DNA of 64,000 bases from DASUPK01 sp963763955. GTDB lineage: Bacteria; Actinomycetota; Thermoleophilia; Solirubrobacterales; 70-9. The stretch spans positions 116,758 to 180,757 of the forward strand of contig CAVXQP010000013.1 of assembly GCA_963763955.1 (NCBI GenBank), given 5' to 3'. Shown one piece after another: positions 7,514 to 16,006 of the stretch. Made by a program: the position numbers and the translations under genes. Under the pieces are notes generated by a model, which did not search any database, was not told the origin of the DNA, and saw nothing but the letters and a program-made list of their open reading frames with translations. The first letter of the stretch is position 1, and every line of letters starts with the position of its first letter.

Positions 7514-8530
7514 TCACCGCAGGGCCCAAGCCAGCGGCTCGGTGTCGTCCGGCACAAGGCCAACCGCCCTGCGCAGCGAAAGAGTGAAGGCGACGACCTC
7601 GGCGTAGTCTGAGCCCCCGCGGGACCAGAGCTCGAGGTCCGCGAGGGCGCGGATCGATGCGTCGAGATCCTCCGGAGTGCGGCCCTTGACCTTGGAGACG
7701 AGCATCTTGGCGGCGTAGGGGTGCATCGAGAGTCCCCTGGCGACCTCGCCCGCCGGCTTCCCCGCCTCCAGCTCAGTCGCGGCCTTGAGCGCCTGACGCA
7801 GCCGCGGAGCAAGCGAGTAGACGATCCTTGGCAGCGCCTCGCCCTGGGCGACAAGCCGCTCCGCGACTCGCATGGTCTCGGCTTCGTCGCCTGCGACCAC
7901 GGCGTCGGCGAGCGTCCAGATCGCCTCCTCCGAGGTATCGGACACCATCGCCTCCAGATCCTCGACGCCGACCCGACCGCGATCGCCCGCCCAGAGCGCC
8001 AGGCGCTCCAGCTCCGTGCGGAGGCGAATTGGCCGGGGCCCGAGTCGCCCGACCAGGAGCCGCGCTGCCGACGGCTCCAGGTCGAAGCCGAGCTCCCGCG
8101 CCTCGGCGACCAGCTGCTTCGGCAGTTCGCGCTCCCTGGGCACGTCAAACGCCAGCACCTCGCCACCGGCCTTCTCGACCGCCTTCGCTATCCCCGTTGG
8201 GGCCTTGCCATGCGCCACCAGCGCAACCGTCGTCTCCGGTGGGATCTGGGCGAGCGCCTCCGTGGCCCGCTCTGCGTCGGCCTTCCCCCAGCCGTCGACT
8301 CCGTCCACGAGCAGGTAGCGACGCGAGGCGATCAGCGAGATAGCGGCGAGCGAGGAGACCACGGCGTCGAGGTCGGGTGAGCGGCGGCCTTCCCCAGCCT
8401 CGAAGAGCTCGAGCGCACCGGGTCCTCCCTCCCGCTCCGCCCGCTCTCTCAGACGGCCGCGCGCGCGGGAGATCTTCGCCTCGTCGGTCCCGGCAATCAG
8501 ATACGCCGGCTTCATCTCAGGCTCGGGCAT
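7514..8530 (-). CDS. holA: DNA polymerase III delta subunit
   Basis: A 338-residue clamp-loader delta subunit. The N-terminal RecA-like domain begins KPAYLIAGTDEAKISRARGR, the middle has RYLLVDGVDGW and VPRERELPKQLVAEA, and the C-terminal helical collar has PRIVYSLAPRLRQ and MHPYAAKMLVSKVKG, both typical of HolA. It opens the beta clamp during loading. A TAGACT box 7 nt before the ATG indicates a leaderless transcript. Confidence 0.92.
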   Translation of the reverse strand: MPEPEMKPAYLIAGTDEAKISRARGRLRERAEREGGPGALELFEAGEGRRSPDLDAVVSSLAAISLIASRRYLLVDGVDGWGKADAERATEALAQIPPETTVALVAHGKAPTGIAKAVEKAGGEVLAFDVPRERELPKQLVAEARELGFDLEPSAARLLVGRLGPRPIRLRTELERLALWAGDRGRVGVEDLEAMVSDTSEEAIWTLADAVVAGDEAETMRVAERLVAQGEALPRIVYSLAPRLRQALKAATELEAGKPAGEVARGLSMHPYAAKMLVSKVKGRTPEDLDASIRALADLELWSRGGSDYAEVVAFTLSLRRAVGLVPDDTEPLAWALR

Positions 8531-8537
8531 CCGGGCG

Positions 8538-8543
8538 AGTCTA
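8538..8543 (-). promoter_or_regulatory. -10 box of holA (leaderless)
   Basis: TAGACT, 7 nt upstream of the ATG at 8530. Confidence 0.55.
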
Positions 8544-8642
8544 GGGCGGGTGGTAGATGCGAGCCGCTAAGAGGTGACCGTGATCGTGGCGCTCTCGGCG
8601 TCCGGGCAGCGCTGAGAGCGGCGAGACCATCGTTCGCCACCG

Positions 8643-10949
8643 CTAACCGCCGTCGGTACCCACCGTCCACCGGGAACCGTTCACGTCGATGTCGATCTCG
8701 CCCTGCTGGTCGGTGCGCATGGTCGGCACGTCGTGCGCGCGCAACGTGGACAGGGTTGCCCCGGTCGGATGGCCGTAGGAGTTGCCGGCGCCGACCGAGA
8801 TCACCGCCAGCTTCGGGACGGAGCGATCGAGCAGCTCGCCGAGTCCGGCGTCATCGGAGCCGTGGTGGGCCACCTTGAGCACGTCGATCGGTCCCGGGTC
8901 CATCGGGACCGACTCGGCCTCGGCGTCGCCGGTGAGCAGCATCGAGAAGTGATGCCACCTTGCGACCAGAACCAGGCAGAGGAGGTTCGGGTCCTCGCCG
9001 CTCGTGCCCAGCAGCTCGCGCGGCGGCCATAGCGCGCTGAGGTGGAGCCCACCCGAGTCGAGCTCGCGGCCCTCCGCGAGCCGGTAGGGCGCTGCTCCGG
9101 CCGCGAGCGCGGCCCGGCGCAGGCGGACGTCCGCGGCCCCGTAGACGAGCTGCTCGACGTGCACCGCGCCGAGCAGCTCCCCGAGGTCTCCGGCGTGGTC
9201 GGACTGGTCGTGGCTGATGACGATCGCGGCGAGCCTGTCGATGCCCAGCTCGTGAAGTCGGTCTGCCATCCCGTCGTCCGGCGGCCCGGTGTCGACGAGC
9301 ACCGGCTCGGCGCCGGGTGGCTGCAGCAGGATCGAGTCCCCCTGGCCCACATCCAGCACCCGGACGGCCAGGTCCCTCGCCGGAGGCGATGGCGAGCCGT
9401 GCGATCCAAAGGGCCACAACAGGATCACCACGACTGCGGCCGCCACTACAAGGGACGGCCCGGCCAGGACCCCGATCGGGAAACTTCGCCCGTCCCGCCG
9501 CCGTAGCCAGCGCAGCAGCAGCTCCATCGTCACCAGAAGCACTGCGTACGCGCCCGCGACCGACCAGATCGTGCGCAGATGGACAGTCAGCAGCGCCCAC
9601 TTCGGGGCGGCGAGCCAATGCGCGATCTGCGCGATGTAGGCGAGGCAGAGCGAGTCGATCCAGTTGAGCGGCTCCACCGGCAGCAGCGGCAGCTGGCCGG
9701 CGATGCCGGTCAGCATGCCCAGCCACATCGCCGGGGCCACCGCCGGCGCCGCCAGCACGTTCGCCGGCAGGGCGGCCGGGGAGAACTGGTCGAAGGCCTC
9801 TGCCATCAGGGGAGCGGTCGCCACCGTCGCCGAGGCCGTCACGGCGACGGCCTCGGCCAGGGCGCGTCGCGCCGAGCTCCGATCCGTACCGCCGGCGATC
9901 GCCGCGGCCAATCGCCTGGCCCAGAGCATGATCCCGATCACCGCCGCGAAGCTGAGCTGCCAGCCGACGTCGCCGTCCGCCCGGGGATTGATCGCCAGGG
10001 TGATCGCCGCCGCCAGCAGGACCGCGTACCAGCGCGACCGCGGTCGGTCGGCCAGAGCCGCGATCAACCCGGCGGCCCCCATGACCCCGGCTCGCTGGAT
10101 CGAGGGGCCCGCCCCAGTGACCGGCACGTAGATCGCGATCAGGCAGAGGGCGCCGATCAGTCTCGCTCGCAGCGTCAGCCCGAGCAACGCCAGAAGCGGC
10201 CAGGCCAGGACGCAGAGCAGGATCACGTTCTCGCCGCTGACCGCGAGCAGGTGGGTCAAGTTCGAGCGCTGGAAGTCCTCGCGGGTCCGCTGGTCGATCC
10301 GGTCGTCCTCCCCGAGGACGAAACCGCGCGCGAGCGCGGCCTCCCTCTCGGGCACGCCGCGACCGAGGGCCTGCTCCGCGCGCTCACGGACCTGGTTGAT
10401 CCACCCGGTCAGGCCGCCACGACGACCCGGGCGCGGCTCGATCCGGTCGGTCCGCAGGGTCATCGCGATGCCCTGACGCCGCAGGTACGCGGCCCGCCAC
10501 GGCTCCGGCGTCTCGAGCGTCCCCTCGGCGCGGATCTCGGACCCAACCGGCAGCTCGCCCAGCGGCTCCGGGGCGACCACCAGGACCCGCCCCTCGGGCG
10601 AATCAACCCGCAGGTCGACTTCTGAGCCGTTCCGCCGCGGCACCCCGGCCACGAAGCCATCCACCCTGACGCGCTCCCCTGGGTGCGCGTGTAGAGCGCC
10701 CCGATCGATTGCGTCGAGCCTCGCGCCCCCCACGAGCAGACCAGTAAGGCAAGCCACCAGTGCGATGACCAGAAGCCAGGTCCAGCAGCCCACGCCGTCG
10801 GCTGTCCGGGGCCGCACCGCCGCGAGGGCGATCGCCGCGATCGGCAGGGCGCCCAGGGCACGGGCGGACGGATTCGCCATGGCCACCGGCGCGAGGGCGA
10901 GACCAACAGCCGTACCGGCCAGTGCCGCAAATCGCCAGTCGGGTTTCAC
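8643..10949 (-). CDS. comEC: ComEC/Rec2-family DNA uptake channel
   Basis: A 768-residue membrane protein with the three ComEC parts: an N-terminal OB-like DUF4131 region after 2-3 transmembrane helices, the multi-helix competence domain (SNLTHLLAVSGENVILLCVL about residue 230), and a C-terminal metallo-beta-lactamase-like domain starting VRVLDVGQGDSILLQPPG and carrying SHDQSDHAGD. It should pass single-stranded DNA across the membrane. comEA lies upstream, separated by a small + strand gene. The presence of both genes suggests competence. Confidence 0.93.
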   Translation of the reverse strand: MKPDWRFAALAGTAVGLALAPVAMANPSARALGALPIAAIALAAVRPRTADGVGCWTWLLVIALVACLTGLLVGGARLDAIDRGALHAHPGERVRVDGFVAGVPRRNGSEVDLRVDSPEGRVLVVAPEPLGELPVGSEIRAEGTLETPEPWRAAYLRRQGIAMTLRTDRIEPRPGRRGGLTGWINQVRERAEQALGRGVPEREAALARGFVLGEDDRIDQRTREDFQRSNLTHLLAVSGENVILLCVLAWPLLALLGLTLRARLIGALCLIAIYVPVTGAGPSIQRAGVMGAAGLIAALADRPRSRWYAVLLAAAITLAINPRADGDVGWQLSFAAVIGIMLWARRLAAAIAGGTDRSSARRALAEAVAVTASATVATAPLMAEAFDQFSPAALPANVLAAPAVAPAMWLGMLTGIAGQLPLLPVEPLNWIDSLCLAYIAQIAHWLAAPKWALLTVHLRTIWSVAGAYAVLLVTMELLLRWLRRRDGRSFPIGVLAGPSLVVAAAVVVILLWPFGSHGSPSPPARDLAVRVLDVGQGDSILLQPPGAEPVLVDTGPPDDGMADRLHELGIDRLAAIVISHDQSDHAGDLGELLGAVHVEQLVYGAADVRLRRAALAAGAAPYRLAEGRELDSGGLHLSALWPPRELLGTSGEDPNLLCLVLVARWHHFSMLLTGDAEAESVPMDPGPIDVLKVAHHGSDDAGLGELLDRSVPKLAVISVGAGNSYGHPTGATLSTLRAHDVPTMRTDQQGEIDIDVNGSRWTVGTDGG

Positions 10950-11005
10950 CCAGTGGTCACGTGGTACGCGGCAGTGAACGCGATCTTCGACCCAGAGGAG
11001 AAGCG

Positions 11006-11212
11006 ATGACCACGAAGCGCGAACAGATGCACCGCGGGCCCCCTCGGCCCACCCACAGAGACGGAGACCGGCAGGGCCACCTCGACCGTCGCCGCGCCGA
11101 CATGCACGCGGCCGAGGGCCACGCGGGCAGCATCCCGCGGGGCAACCAGGAGCTCGAGCGCGAGAACGTCGGGCAGCACCGCCGGGAGTGGGAGCGGCTG
11201 CTCGGTCACTGA
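11006..11212 (+). CDS. small hydrophilic protein, unknown
   Basis: A 68-residue, very charged, His/Arg-rich protein (MTTKREQMHRGPPRPTHRDG, ending EWERLLGH) with no hydrophobic segment. A good Shine-Dalgarno (AGAGGAG, 10994-11000) lies 5 nt upstream of the ATG, supporting real translation. It is encoded between comEC and comEA on the opposite strand. I recognise no family; the composition suggests a disordered or nucleic-acid-binding protein. Confidence 0.5.
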   Translation: MTTKREQMHRGPPRPTHRDGDRQGHLDRRRADMHAAEGHAGSIPRGNQELERENVGQHRREWERLLGH

Positions 11213-11231
11213 CACCGCCTCACCCAGGCGC

Positions 11232-11804
11232 TCAGGGCTGCAGTGAGGCCCTGAGCGTCTGCATGGTGGACGGTCCGATGCCATCGACCTGGTCGAGCTG
11301 GTTGACCGAGGAGAGTCCGCCGTGCTGGTCGCGGAACTCGATGATCTTCTGGGCGGTCACCGGCCCGATCCCTTCGATCCCGTCCAATTGTTCGGCGGTG
11401 GCACTGCCCAGGCTGATCGGGCCGGTCTGTCCGCCGGTGGCCGACGTCGCGGCCGACATGCCGGGGCCGGGGACCACCACCTGCTGTCCGTCGCTGAGGC
11501 GGGCCGCCAGGTTGATTGCGTCCTCATTCGCCCCTCCGGCGAAGCCACCCGCGCGGCGGACCGCGTCGGTCACCCTGGAGCCGGCGGGCAGCCGGTAGAC
11601 GCCCGGCCGCCGAACGTCGCCGGCGACATGCACCACGACATCACGACTGCCCTCGGTCTGCGGCGAGGAGTCGGCCGCGAAGCTCACCTCCGTGCCGCCG
11701 GTCGAGCCGCCCCCGCTCGAGCGGATCCAGCGCGCGCCGATCAGCAGCACGGCGATGGCGATCGCGCCGTAGACGAGCAGTTGTGAGCGGCTCAGCTCGG
11801 GCAC
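11232..11804 (-). CDS. comEA: ComEA-type competence DNA receptor
   Basis: A 190-residue protein with one N-terminal membrane anchor (LLVYGAIAIAVLLIGARWI), an SLBB domain (VVVHVAGDVRRPGVYRLPAG, about residues 58-110) and a C-terminal tandem helix-hairpin-helix (LDGIEGIGPVTAQKIIEFR and VDGIGPSTMQTLR) that binds double-stranded DNA. It would deliver DNA to ComEC. A CAGACT box lies 6 nt before the GTG start. Confidence 0.93.
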   Translation of the reverse strand: MPELSRSQLLVYGAIAIAVLLIGARWIRSSGGGSTGGTEVSFAADSSPQTEGSRDVVVHVAGDVRRPGVYRLPAGSRVTDAVRRAGGFAGGANEDAINLAARLSDGQQVVVPGPGMSAATSATGGQTGPISLGSATAEQLDGIEGIGPVTAQKIIEFRDQHGGLSSVNQLDQVDGIGPSTMQTLRASLQP

Positions 11805-11810
11805 GTGCTG

Positions 11811-11816
11811 AGTCTG
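11811..11816 (-). promoter_or_regulatory. -10-like box of comEA
   Basis: CAGACT 6 nt upstream of the GTG. The same hexamer precedes the amine oxidase gene at 50712 with 8 nt spacing. Confidence 0.35.
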
Positions 11817-11878
11817 GGCGCGGAGCCGTCGCGGAACCCGCCGCCTTCGTGACGGATCAGTAGCCGGCGACGGTCAGC

Positions 11879-12145
11879 TCAGCGGACCTGGAAGCCGGAA
11901 AGCCTCTCGGGTTGCTCCTCGGTGACCTCTACGGCGGCGACCTCGGCGCGACTCGGCCCCCGGCGACTGAACTCCACCATCTCCTCGACCGCGTCCGGCT
12001 CGCCCTCGAAGACCGCCTCGACGGCGCCCTCGGGGGTGTTGCGGACCCAACCCGATACGCCCGCCGCCTCGGCCCGGCGTTTGGTCGTGTCCCGGAAGAA
12101 GACTCCCTGGACGCGCCCGCTGACGACGACCCGCTTCCGGGTCAG
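11879..12145 (-). CDS. acyP: acylphosphatase with CTG start
   Basis: An 88-residue acylphosphatase: RVVVSGRVQGVFFRDTTKRR supplies the phosphate-binding loop and catalytic Arg, and GWVRNTPEGAVEAVFEG the catalytic Asn. It hydrolyses acyl phosphates. No ATG, GTG or TTG is available: the frame continues directly from the cupin stop (TGA 12149-12151) via TCA to CTG 12143-12145. An AGGAG Shine-Dalgarno lies 6 nt before that CTG, so CTG is the probable start; read-through of the TGA is the alternative. Coupled to the cupin gene. Confidence 0.82.
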   Translation of the reverse strand: MTRKRVVVSGRVQGVFFRDTTKRRAEAAGVSGWVRNTPEGAVEAVFEGEPDAVEEMVEFSRRGPSRAEVAAVEVTEEQPERLSGFQVR

Positions 12146-12148
12146 TGA

Positions 12149-12544
12149 TCACTCCTCTTCGTCGTACTCGGAGGCGACGCCGACGCCCGGGCGCCCGAAG
12201 ACCTCGGACGATGTGACGGGCGGCGACTGCACGGAAACGCAGCAGAGGTCTGTCGAGTTCCCGTTGGAGATCGAATGGTCGGTGGCCGGCGGGACCAGAA
12301 CCAGGTCGCCCGAGGAGACCTCCTGGGTGTCTCCGGCGACCGTCATGGTCCCGCTCCCGCTCACCACGATGTAGACCTGCTCGGCCTCCTCGTGCGAGTG
12401 GAGCTCCTGGTCGATGCCCGCGGGGACCTCGAGCCAGGTGACTGACATGTTGCGGGAACCGAGTTCCCCAGCGTCCATGAGGATGTGATTGCGGAGCCTG
12501 TGCCACTCCTCGGTGGGAGCGTCTCCGAGCCGCCTGACCAGCAC
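12149..12544 (-). CDS. cupin domain protein
   Basis: A 131-residue single-domain cupin. Motif 1 is ELHSHEEAEQVYIVVSGSGT with metal-ligand His and Glu, and motif 2 is SGDLVLVPPATDHSISN. Such proteins bind metals or small ligands; the reaction is unknown. It starts with GTG, preceded by TAGAAA 6 nt upstream, and its stop is immediately followed in frame by the acylphosphatase. An acidic tail (EYDEEE) ends the protein and encodes that gene's Shine-Dalgarno. Confidence 0.8.
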   Translation of the reverse strand: MLVRRLGDAPTEEWHRLRNHILMDAGELGSRNMSVTWLEVPAGIDQELHSHEEAEQVYIVVSGSGTMTVAGDTQEVSSGDLVLVPPATDHSISNGNSTDLCCVSVQSPPVTSSEVFGRPGVGVASEYDEEE

Positions 12545-12561
12545 GCGGCCTTTCTAGCAGA

Positions 12562-15072
12562 TCATCCTTTTACGACCAAGTTGACCAGGCGCCCGGGGAC
12601 CACGATCTCCTTGACGATGGCCTTGCCGTCGAGGTGGCGCTGCACGTTGTCGCTGCTCCGAGCGAGCTCCAGGAGTTGCTCCTCGGAGGTGTCGCTCTCC
12701 ACCTCGATGCGATCGCGCAGCTTGCCGTTCACCTGGACGACCAGCATGTAGGTGTCGCGCTCGAGCAGCGCCGGGTCGGCTTCCGGCCACGGCTGTTCCC
12801 AGACCCGCTCGCCCTCCAGCCACTCGTAGACCTCGCAACACAGGTGCGGGGCGAACGGAAAGAGCAGGGAAGCGGCCGTCGAGGTCGCGAAGCGCACCAC
12901 GGCCGATCCCGTGGGGTCTTCGTAGAGGCCGTCCTTGAGCCGGTAGATCTCGTTGACCAGCTCCATCACCGCGGCGATCGCGGTGTTGAACTGGAAGCGG
13001 GGCTCGATGTCGCGGGTGACCTTGTCGATGGCCCAGTGGGCCTTGGCCAGCAGCTGGCGCGCCTCGCCCGACGCGCCATCCGACGACCCGCCCGGCTCCG
13101 TCCGCTCGGCGACCTCGCGCCCGAGCCGCCAGAGCCTCGCCAGGAACCGGAAGATCCCCTCGGCCCCCTCGTCGGACCAGTCACCGCCCTTGATCGGCGG
13201 CCCCATGAAGCAGATGTAGGTGCGCAATGTGTCGGCGCCGAAGCGCTCGACGTACTCGGCCGGGCTCACCGTATTGCCGCGGGACTTGGACATCTTCGCC
13301 CCGTCGCGGGTGATCATTCCCTGGGTGAAGAGGTTCGCGAACGGCTCGCGCGCCTCCAGCAGATCCATGTCGTGCAGCGCCTTGACGAAGAAGCGCGCGT
13401 AGAGCAGGTGGAGGATCGCGTGCTCGACGCCGCCGATGTACTGGTCGACCGGCATCCAGTAGTCGGCGACCTCCGTCGTCCAGCGCTGCTCGTCGTTTCG
13501 CGGGTCGAGATAGCGGAGGAAGTACCAGGATGAGTCGACGAAGGTGTCCATCGTGTCCGTCTCGCGACGGCCCTCTCCACCGCACGACGGGCACTCGACC
13601 TTGACCCAGTCCTCGGCCGCCGCCAGGGGGCTCTTACCCTTCGGCGCGTACTCCTCGATGTCGGGCAGCAGCACCGGCAGCTGGTCCTCGGGCACCGGGA
13701 CGATGCCGCACCGATCGCAGTAGATGATCGGGATCGGCGCGCCCCAGTAGCGCTGGCGTGAGACCAGCCAGTCGCGCAGCCGGTAGTTGACCGCCGCCTT
13801 GCCTCGGCCCTCGGACGCCAGCCAGGCGACGATCTCGTCATAGGCCTGGCGGTTGTGGTCGCCGTCGAAGCGCCCCGAGTTGACCATCTCCCCGTCGCCC
13901 GAGTAGGGCAGGCCCTCGTCGTCCCTCGCCTGCTCGGGATCGCTTCCCTCGATCACCCGGCGGATCGGCAGGTCGAACGTCCTGGCGAAGTCGTAGTCGC
14001 GCTCGTCGTGGGCCGGCACGGCCATGATCGCCCCGGTGCCGTACTCCATCAGCACGTAGTCGGCGACGTACATCGGGATCCGCTCGCCGTTGACGGGGTT
14101 TATGACCTCGCGGCCGAGAGGCACGCCGGTCTTCTGGTGCTCCTCGTCGGCGCGCTCCTCGGCCGTTGCCCGGGCCGACTCGTTGACGTAATCGCGGACC
14201 TCACGCTCGTGCTCGGTGCCCGCGGCCAGCCGCTCGACCTCCGGATGCTCGGGCGCCAGCACGAAAAAGGTCGCCCCGAAGAGCGTGTCGGGGCGGGTGG
14301 TGAAGACCGGGAAGTCGAGGTCGAGCTCCTCGCAGCGGAAGACGACCTCCGCCCCCTCCGAGCGGCCGATCCAGTTCCGCTGCATGGTGATCACGTTCTC
14401 CGGCCAGAACTCGAGCAGCTCGAAGTCGTCCAGCAGCCGCTGCGCGTACTCGGTGATCCGGAAGAACCACTGCTCGAGCTGACGGAGCTCCACCAGCGTG
14501 CCGCAGCGCTCGCAGTGACCGTCGATCACCTGCTCGTTGGCGAGCACCGTCTGATCCTTGGGGCACCAGTGGACGGGCGCCTCGTGCCGGTGTGCCAGTC
14601 CGCGTTCGAACAGTTTCAGGAAGATCCACTGTGTCCACCGGTAGTAGCTCGGCTGGTGCGTGCCGAGCTCTCGGGTCCAGTCGATCGAGATACCCCAGCG
14701 CATGAACTGCTCGCGAAAGGACGCGATCGACTTCTCGGTCGCCTCCCGGGGGTGCTCGCCCGTCTGGATCGCGTTGTTCTCGGCCGGCAGGCCGAAGGCG
14801 TCGTAACCCATCGGATGCACGACGCGAAAGCCGCGGCGGCGGCGGAAGTGGGCGATCGCGTCGCCGACCGAATAGGTCTTCAGGTGCCCGACGTGCGGCT
14901 CGCCCGACGGGTAGGGCAGCATCTCCAGCACGTAGCTCTTCGGCTTGGACGCGTCGAACTCAGGGGAGCCGGGGTTCGCAACCACCCACGTGTTCTCCGC
15001 CTCCCAGACGAGCTGCCACTTGCGCTCGATCGCCTGGGGGTCGTAGCGCTCCGCTGTTTCGGCCTCGGCCAT
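12562..15072 (-). CDS. leuS: leucyl-tRNA synthetase
   Basis: An 836-residue class I synthetase. The HIGH motif appears as PSGEPHVGHLKTY (about residue 57) and KMSKS as DGAKMSKSRGNTVSP. The CP1 editing domain has TTRPDTLFGATFFVLAPEHP, and there is a zinc-like module with WCPKDQTVLANEQV. It charges tRNA-Leu. TAAACT lies 9 nt upstream of the ATG, leaving no room for a leader-based control element. It is the first gene of a leftward run toward the competence genes. Confidence 0.97.
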   Translation of the reverse strand: MAEAETAERYDPQAIERKWQLVWEAENTWVVANPGSPEFDASKPKSYVLEMLPYPSGEPHVGHLKTYSVGDAIAHFRRRRGFRVVHPMGYDAFGLPAENNAIQTGEHPREATEKSIASFREQFMRWGISIDWTRELGTHQPSYYRWTQWIFLKLFERGLAHRHEAPVHWCPKDQTVLANEQVIDGHCERCGTLVELRQLEQWFFRITEYAQRLLDDFELLEFWPENVITMQRNWIGRSEGAEVVFRCEELDLDFPVFTTRPDTLFGATFFVLAPEHPEVERLAAGTEHEREVRDYVNESARATAEERADEEHQKTGVPLGREVINPVNGERIPMYVADYVLMEYGTGAIMAVPAHDERDYDFARTFDLPIRRVIEGSDPEQARDDEGLPYSGDGEMVNSGRFDGDHNRQAYDEIVAWLASEGRGKAAVNYRLRDWLVSRQRYWGAPIPIIYCDRCGIVPVPEDQLPVLLPDIEEYAPKGKSPLAAAEDWVKVECPSCGGEGRRETDTMDTFVDSSWYFLRYLDPRNDEQRWTTEVADYWMPVDQYIGGVEHAILHLLYARFFVKALHDMDLLEAREPFANLFTQGMITRDGAKMSKSRGNTVSPAEYVERFGADTLRTYICFMGPPIKGGDWSDEGAEGIFRFLARLWRLGREVAERTEPGGSSDGASGEARQLLAKAHWAIDKVTRDIEPRFQFNTAIAAVMELVNEIYRLKDGLYEDPTGSAVVRFATSTAASLLFPFAPHLCCEVYEWLEGERVWEQPWPEADPALLERDTYMLVVQVNGKLRDRIEVESDTSEEQLLELARSSDNVQRHLDGKAIVKEIVVPGRLVNLVVKG

Positions 15073-15081
15073 CGCGGGGCC

Positions 15082-15087
15082 AGTTTA
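15082..15087 (-). promoter_or_regulatory. -10 box of leuS
   Basis: TAAACT 9 nt before the leuS ATG; no Shine-Dalgarno present. Confidence 0.5.
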
Positions 15088-15096
15088 AGAGCGGCG

Positions 15097-15102
15097 TATA
15101 TT
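15097..15102 (+). promoter_or_regulatory. -10 box of the 15126 gene
   Basis: TATATT, followed by an AAAGGAG Shine-Dalgarno (15114-15120) 5 nt before the ATG. This is one of the clearly leadered genes in the window. Confidence 0.5.
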
Positions 15103-15125
15103 CGGACGCGAGGAAAGGAGAAGGC

Positions 15126-15350
15126 ATGTCGAGGTTGATCAGACTGGACCGGACAGGGCACACGGAGCTGGTGAGCTGGACGGCCGAGGACGAGGAATCC
15201 CAGCGCGCGGCGATCAGAGCGTTCCGCCGAGAGCTCGACGAGGGGATGCTGGCGAGCGCGACGCTGCCCGACGGCTCCGCCGAGGTCGTGCGGGAGCTGC
15301 CGCTCCACGCCGAGCTGGTCATCTTGAGGCGTCCGATCGCGGGCGGCTAG
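15126..15350 (+). CDS. small conserved-looking protein, unknown
   Basis: A 74-residue acidic protein beginning MSRLIRLDRTGHTELVSWTA, with a central helix (SQRAAIRAFRRELDEGMLAS) and a C-terminal strand pair ending ELVILRRPIAGG. It has a good promoter and Shine-Dalgarno and is divergent from leuS. The compact alpha/beta layout resembles small ubiquitin-like or multiubiquitin-type folds, but I cannot assign a family. It is followed after 3 bp by a membrane-protein gene, likely co-transcribed. Confidence 0.6.
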   Translation: MSRLIRLDRTGHTELVSWTAEDEESQRAAIRAFRRELDEGMLASATLPDGSAEVVRELPLHAELVILRRPIAGG

Positions 15351-15353
15351 AGC

Positions 15354-15995
15354 ATGGAGGCGGGTGTTCTCGCCGAAGCGGCGGCCATGCCGTGGAGGCG
15401 GCGGGCAAGCGAGAGGAGCCTCGGAAAAGAGGGGCGGATCTGGACGCTGTGGAGCGTCGGGGTAGTTCTGACCTTCGGTCTGCCGGCGGCACTGCTCGTC
15501 TGGATTCAACCGCTCGCCTTCCCCGTGTCGGCCATCTTCCTCGCCCATGGGATTGCGGTGCTCCACCTTCAGGCACGGCGCGGGGCCCGGGGCGTGAAGC
15601 CGATCGGTCCCGCCGAAGACCCGCCGGCTCGGGCCGCCCTGGGGCTGCTGGGAGACCTCATGGCCCATGAACATCGGGACCTCGTCGGGCAGACGGGGCT
15701 CGCGCTGGAACACGGCCGGCTCGGGACCTGGCTGGTCGGGCAGGAGGGCGCGGTTCTGGTTCGCCCCGGCGGACGCAGGGTGCACTGCTTCTGCGTGCGC
15801 GTCGGAGAGGCCGGGGACCTGCCCGCCGGCGACCGGGTGGCTCACCTGCTGCTCGCGCTGCGCGAGGACGAGGAGGGATTCGCGACGGTCGCCAACCGCA
15901 ACTTCTCCGGGTCGGCCTGGCGAGTCTGGGTCGAGCTCCCGGGCGCCTGTCGCCCGGCCCTCAACCGAGCGCGCGAGCACGCCGGTAACACCTAA
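15354..15995 (+). CDS. membrane protein, unknown
   Basis: A 213-residue protein with a basic N-terminus, then two transmembrane helices (IWTLWSVGVVLTFGLPAALL and a second starting FPVSAIFLAHGIAVL, about residues 30-72). A soluble domain of about 130 residues follows, containing EGAVLVRPGGRRVHCFCVRV and ending near AWRVWVELPG. The start overlaps the end of the preceding gene's context (3 bp after its stop), indicating coupling. No named family recognised; probably lineage-specific. Confidence 0.6.
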   Translation: MEAGVLAEAAAMPWRRRASERSLGKEGRIWTLWSVGVVLTFGLPAALLVWIQPLAFPVSAIFLAHGIAVLHLQARRGARGVKPIGPAEDPPARAALGLLGDLMAHEHRDLVGQTGLALEHGRLGTWLVGQEGAVLVRPGGRRVHCFCVRVGEAGDLPAGDRVAHLLLALREDEEGFATVANRNFSGSAWRVWVELPGACRPALNRAREHAGNT

Positions 15996-16006
15996 GAGCT
16001 TCACGC

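Noticed and set aside
12545..15125. T-box or other leader upstream of leuS
   Set aside because: The -10 box lies 9 nt before the ATG, so there is no leader to hold a riboswitch; the same holds for valS.
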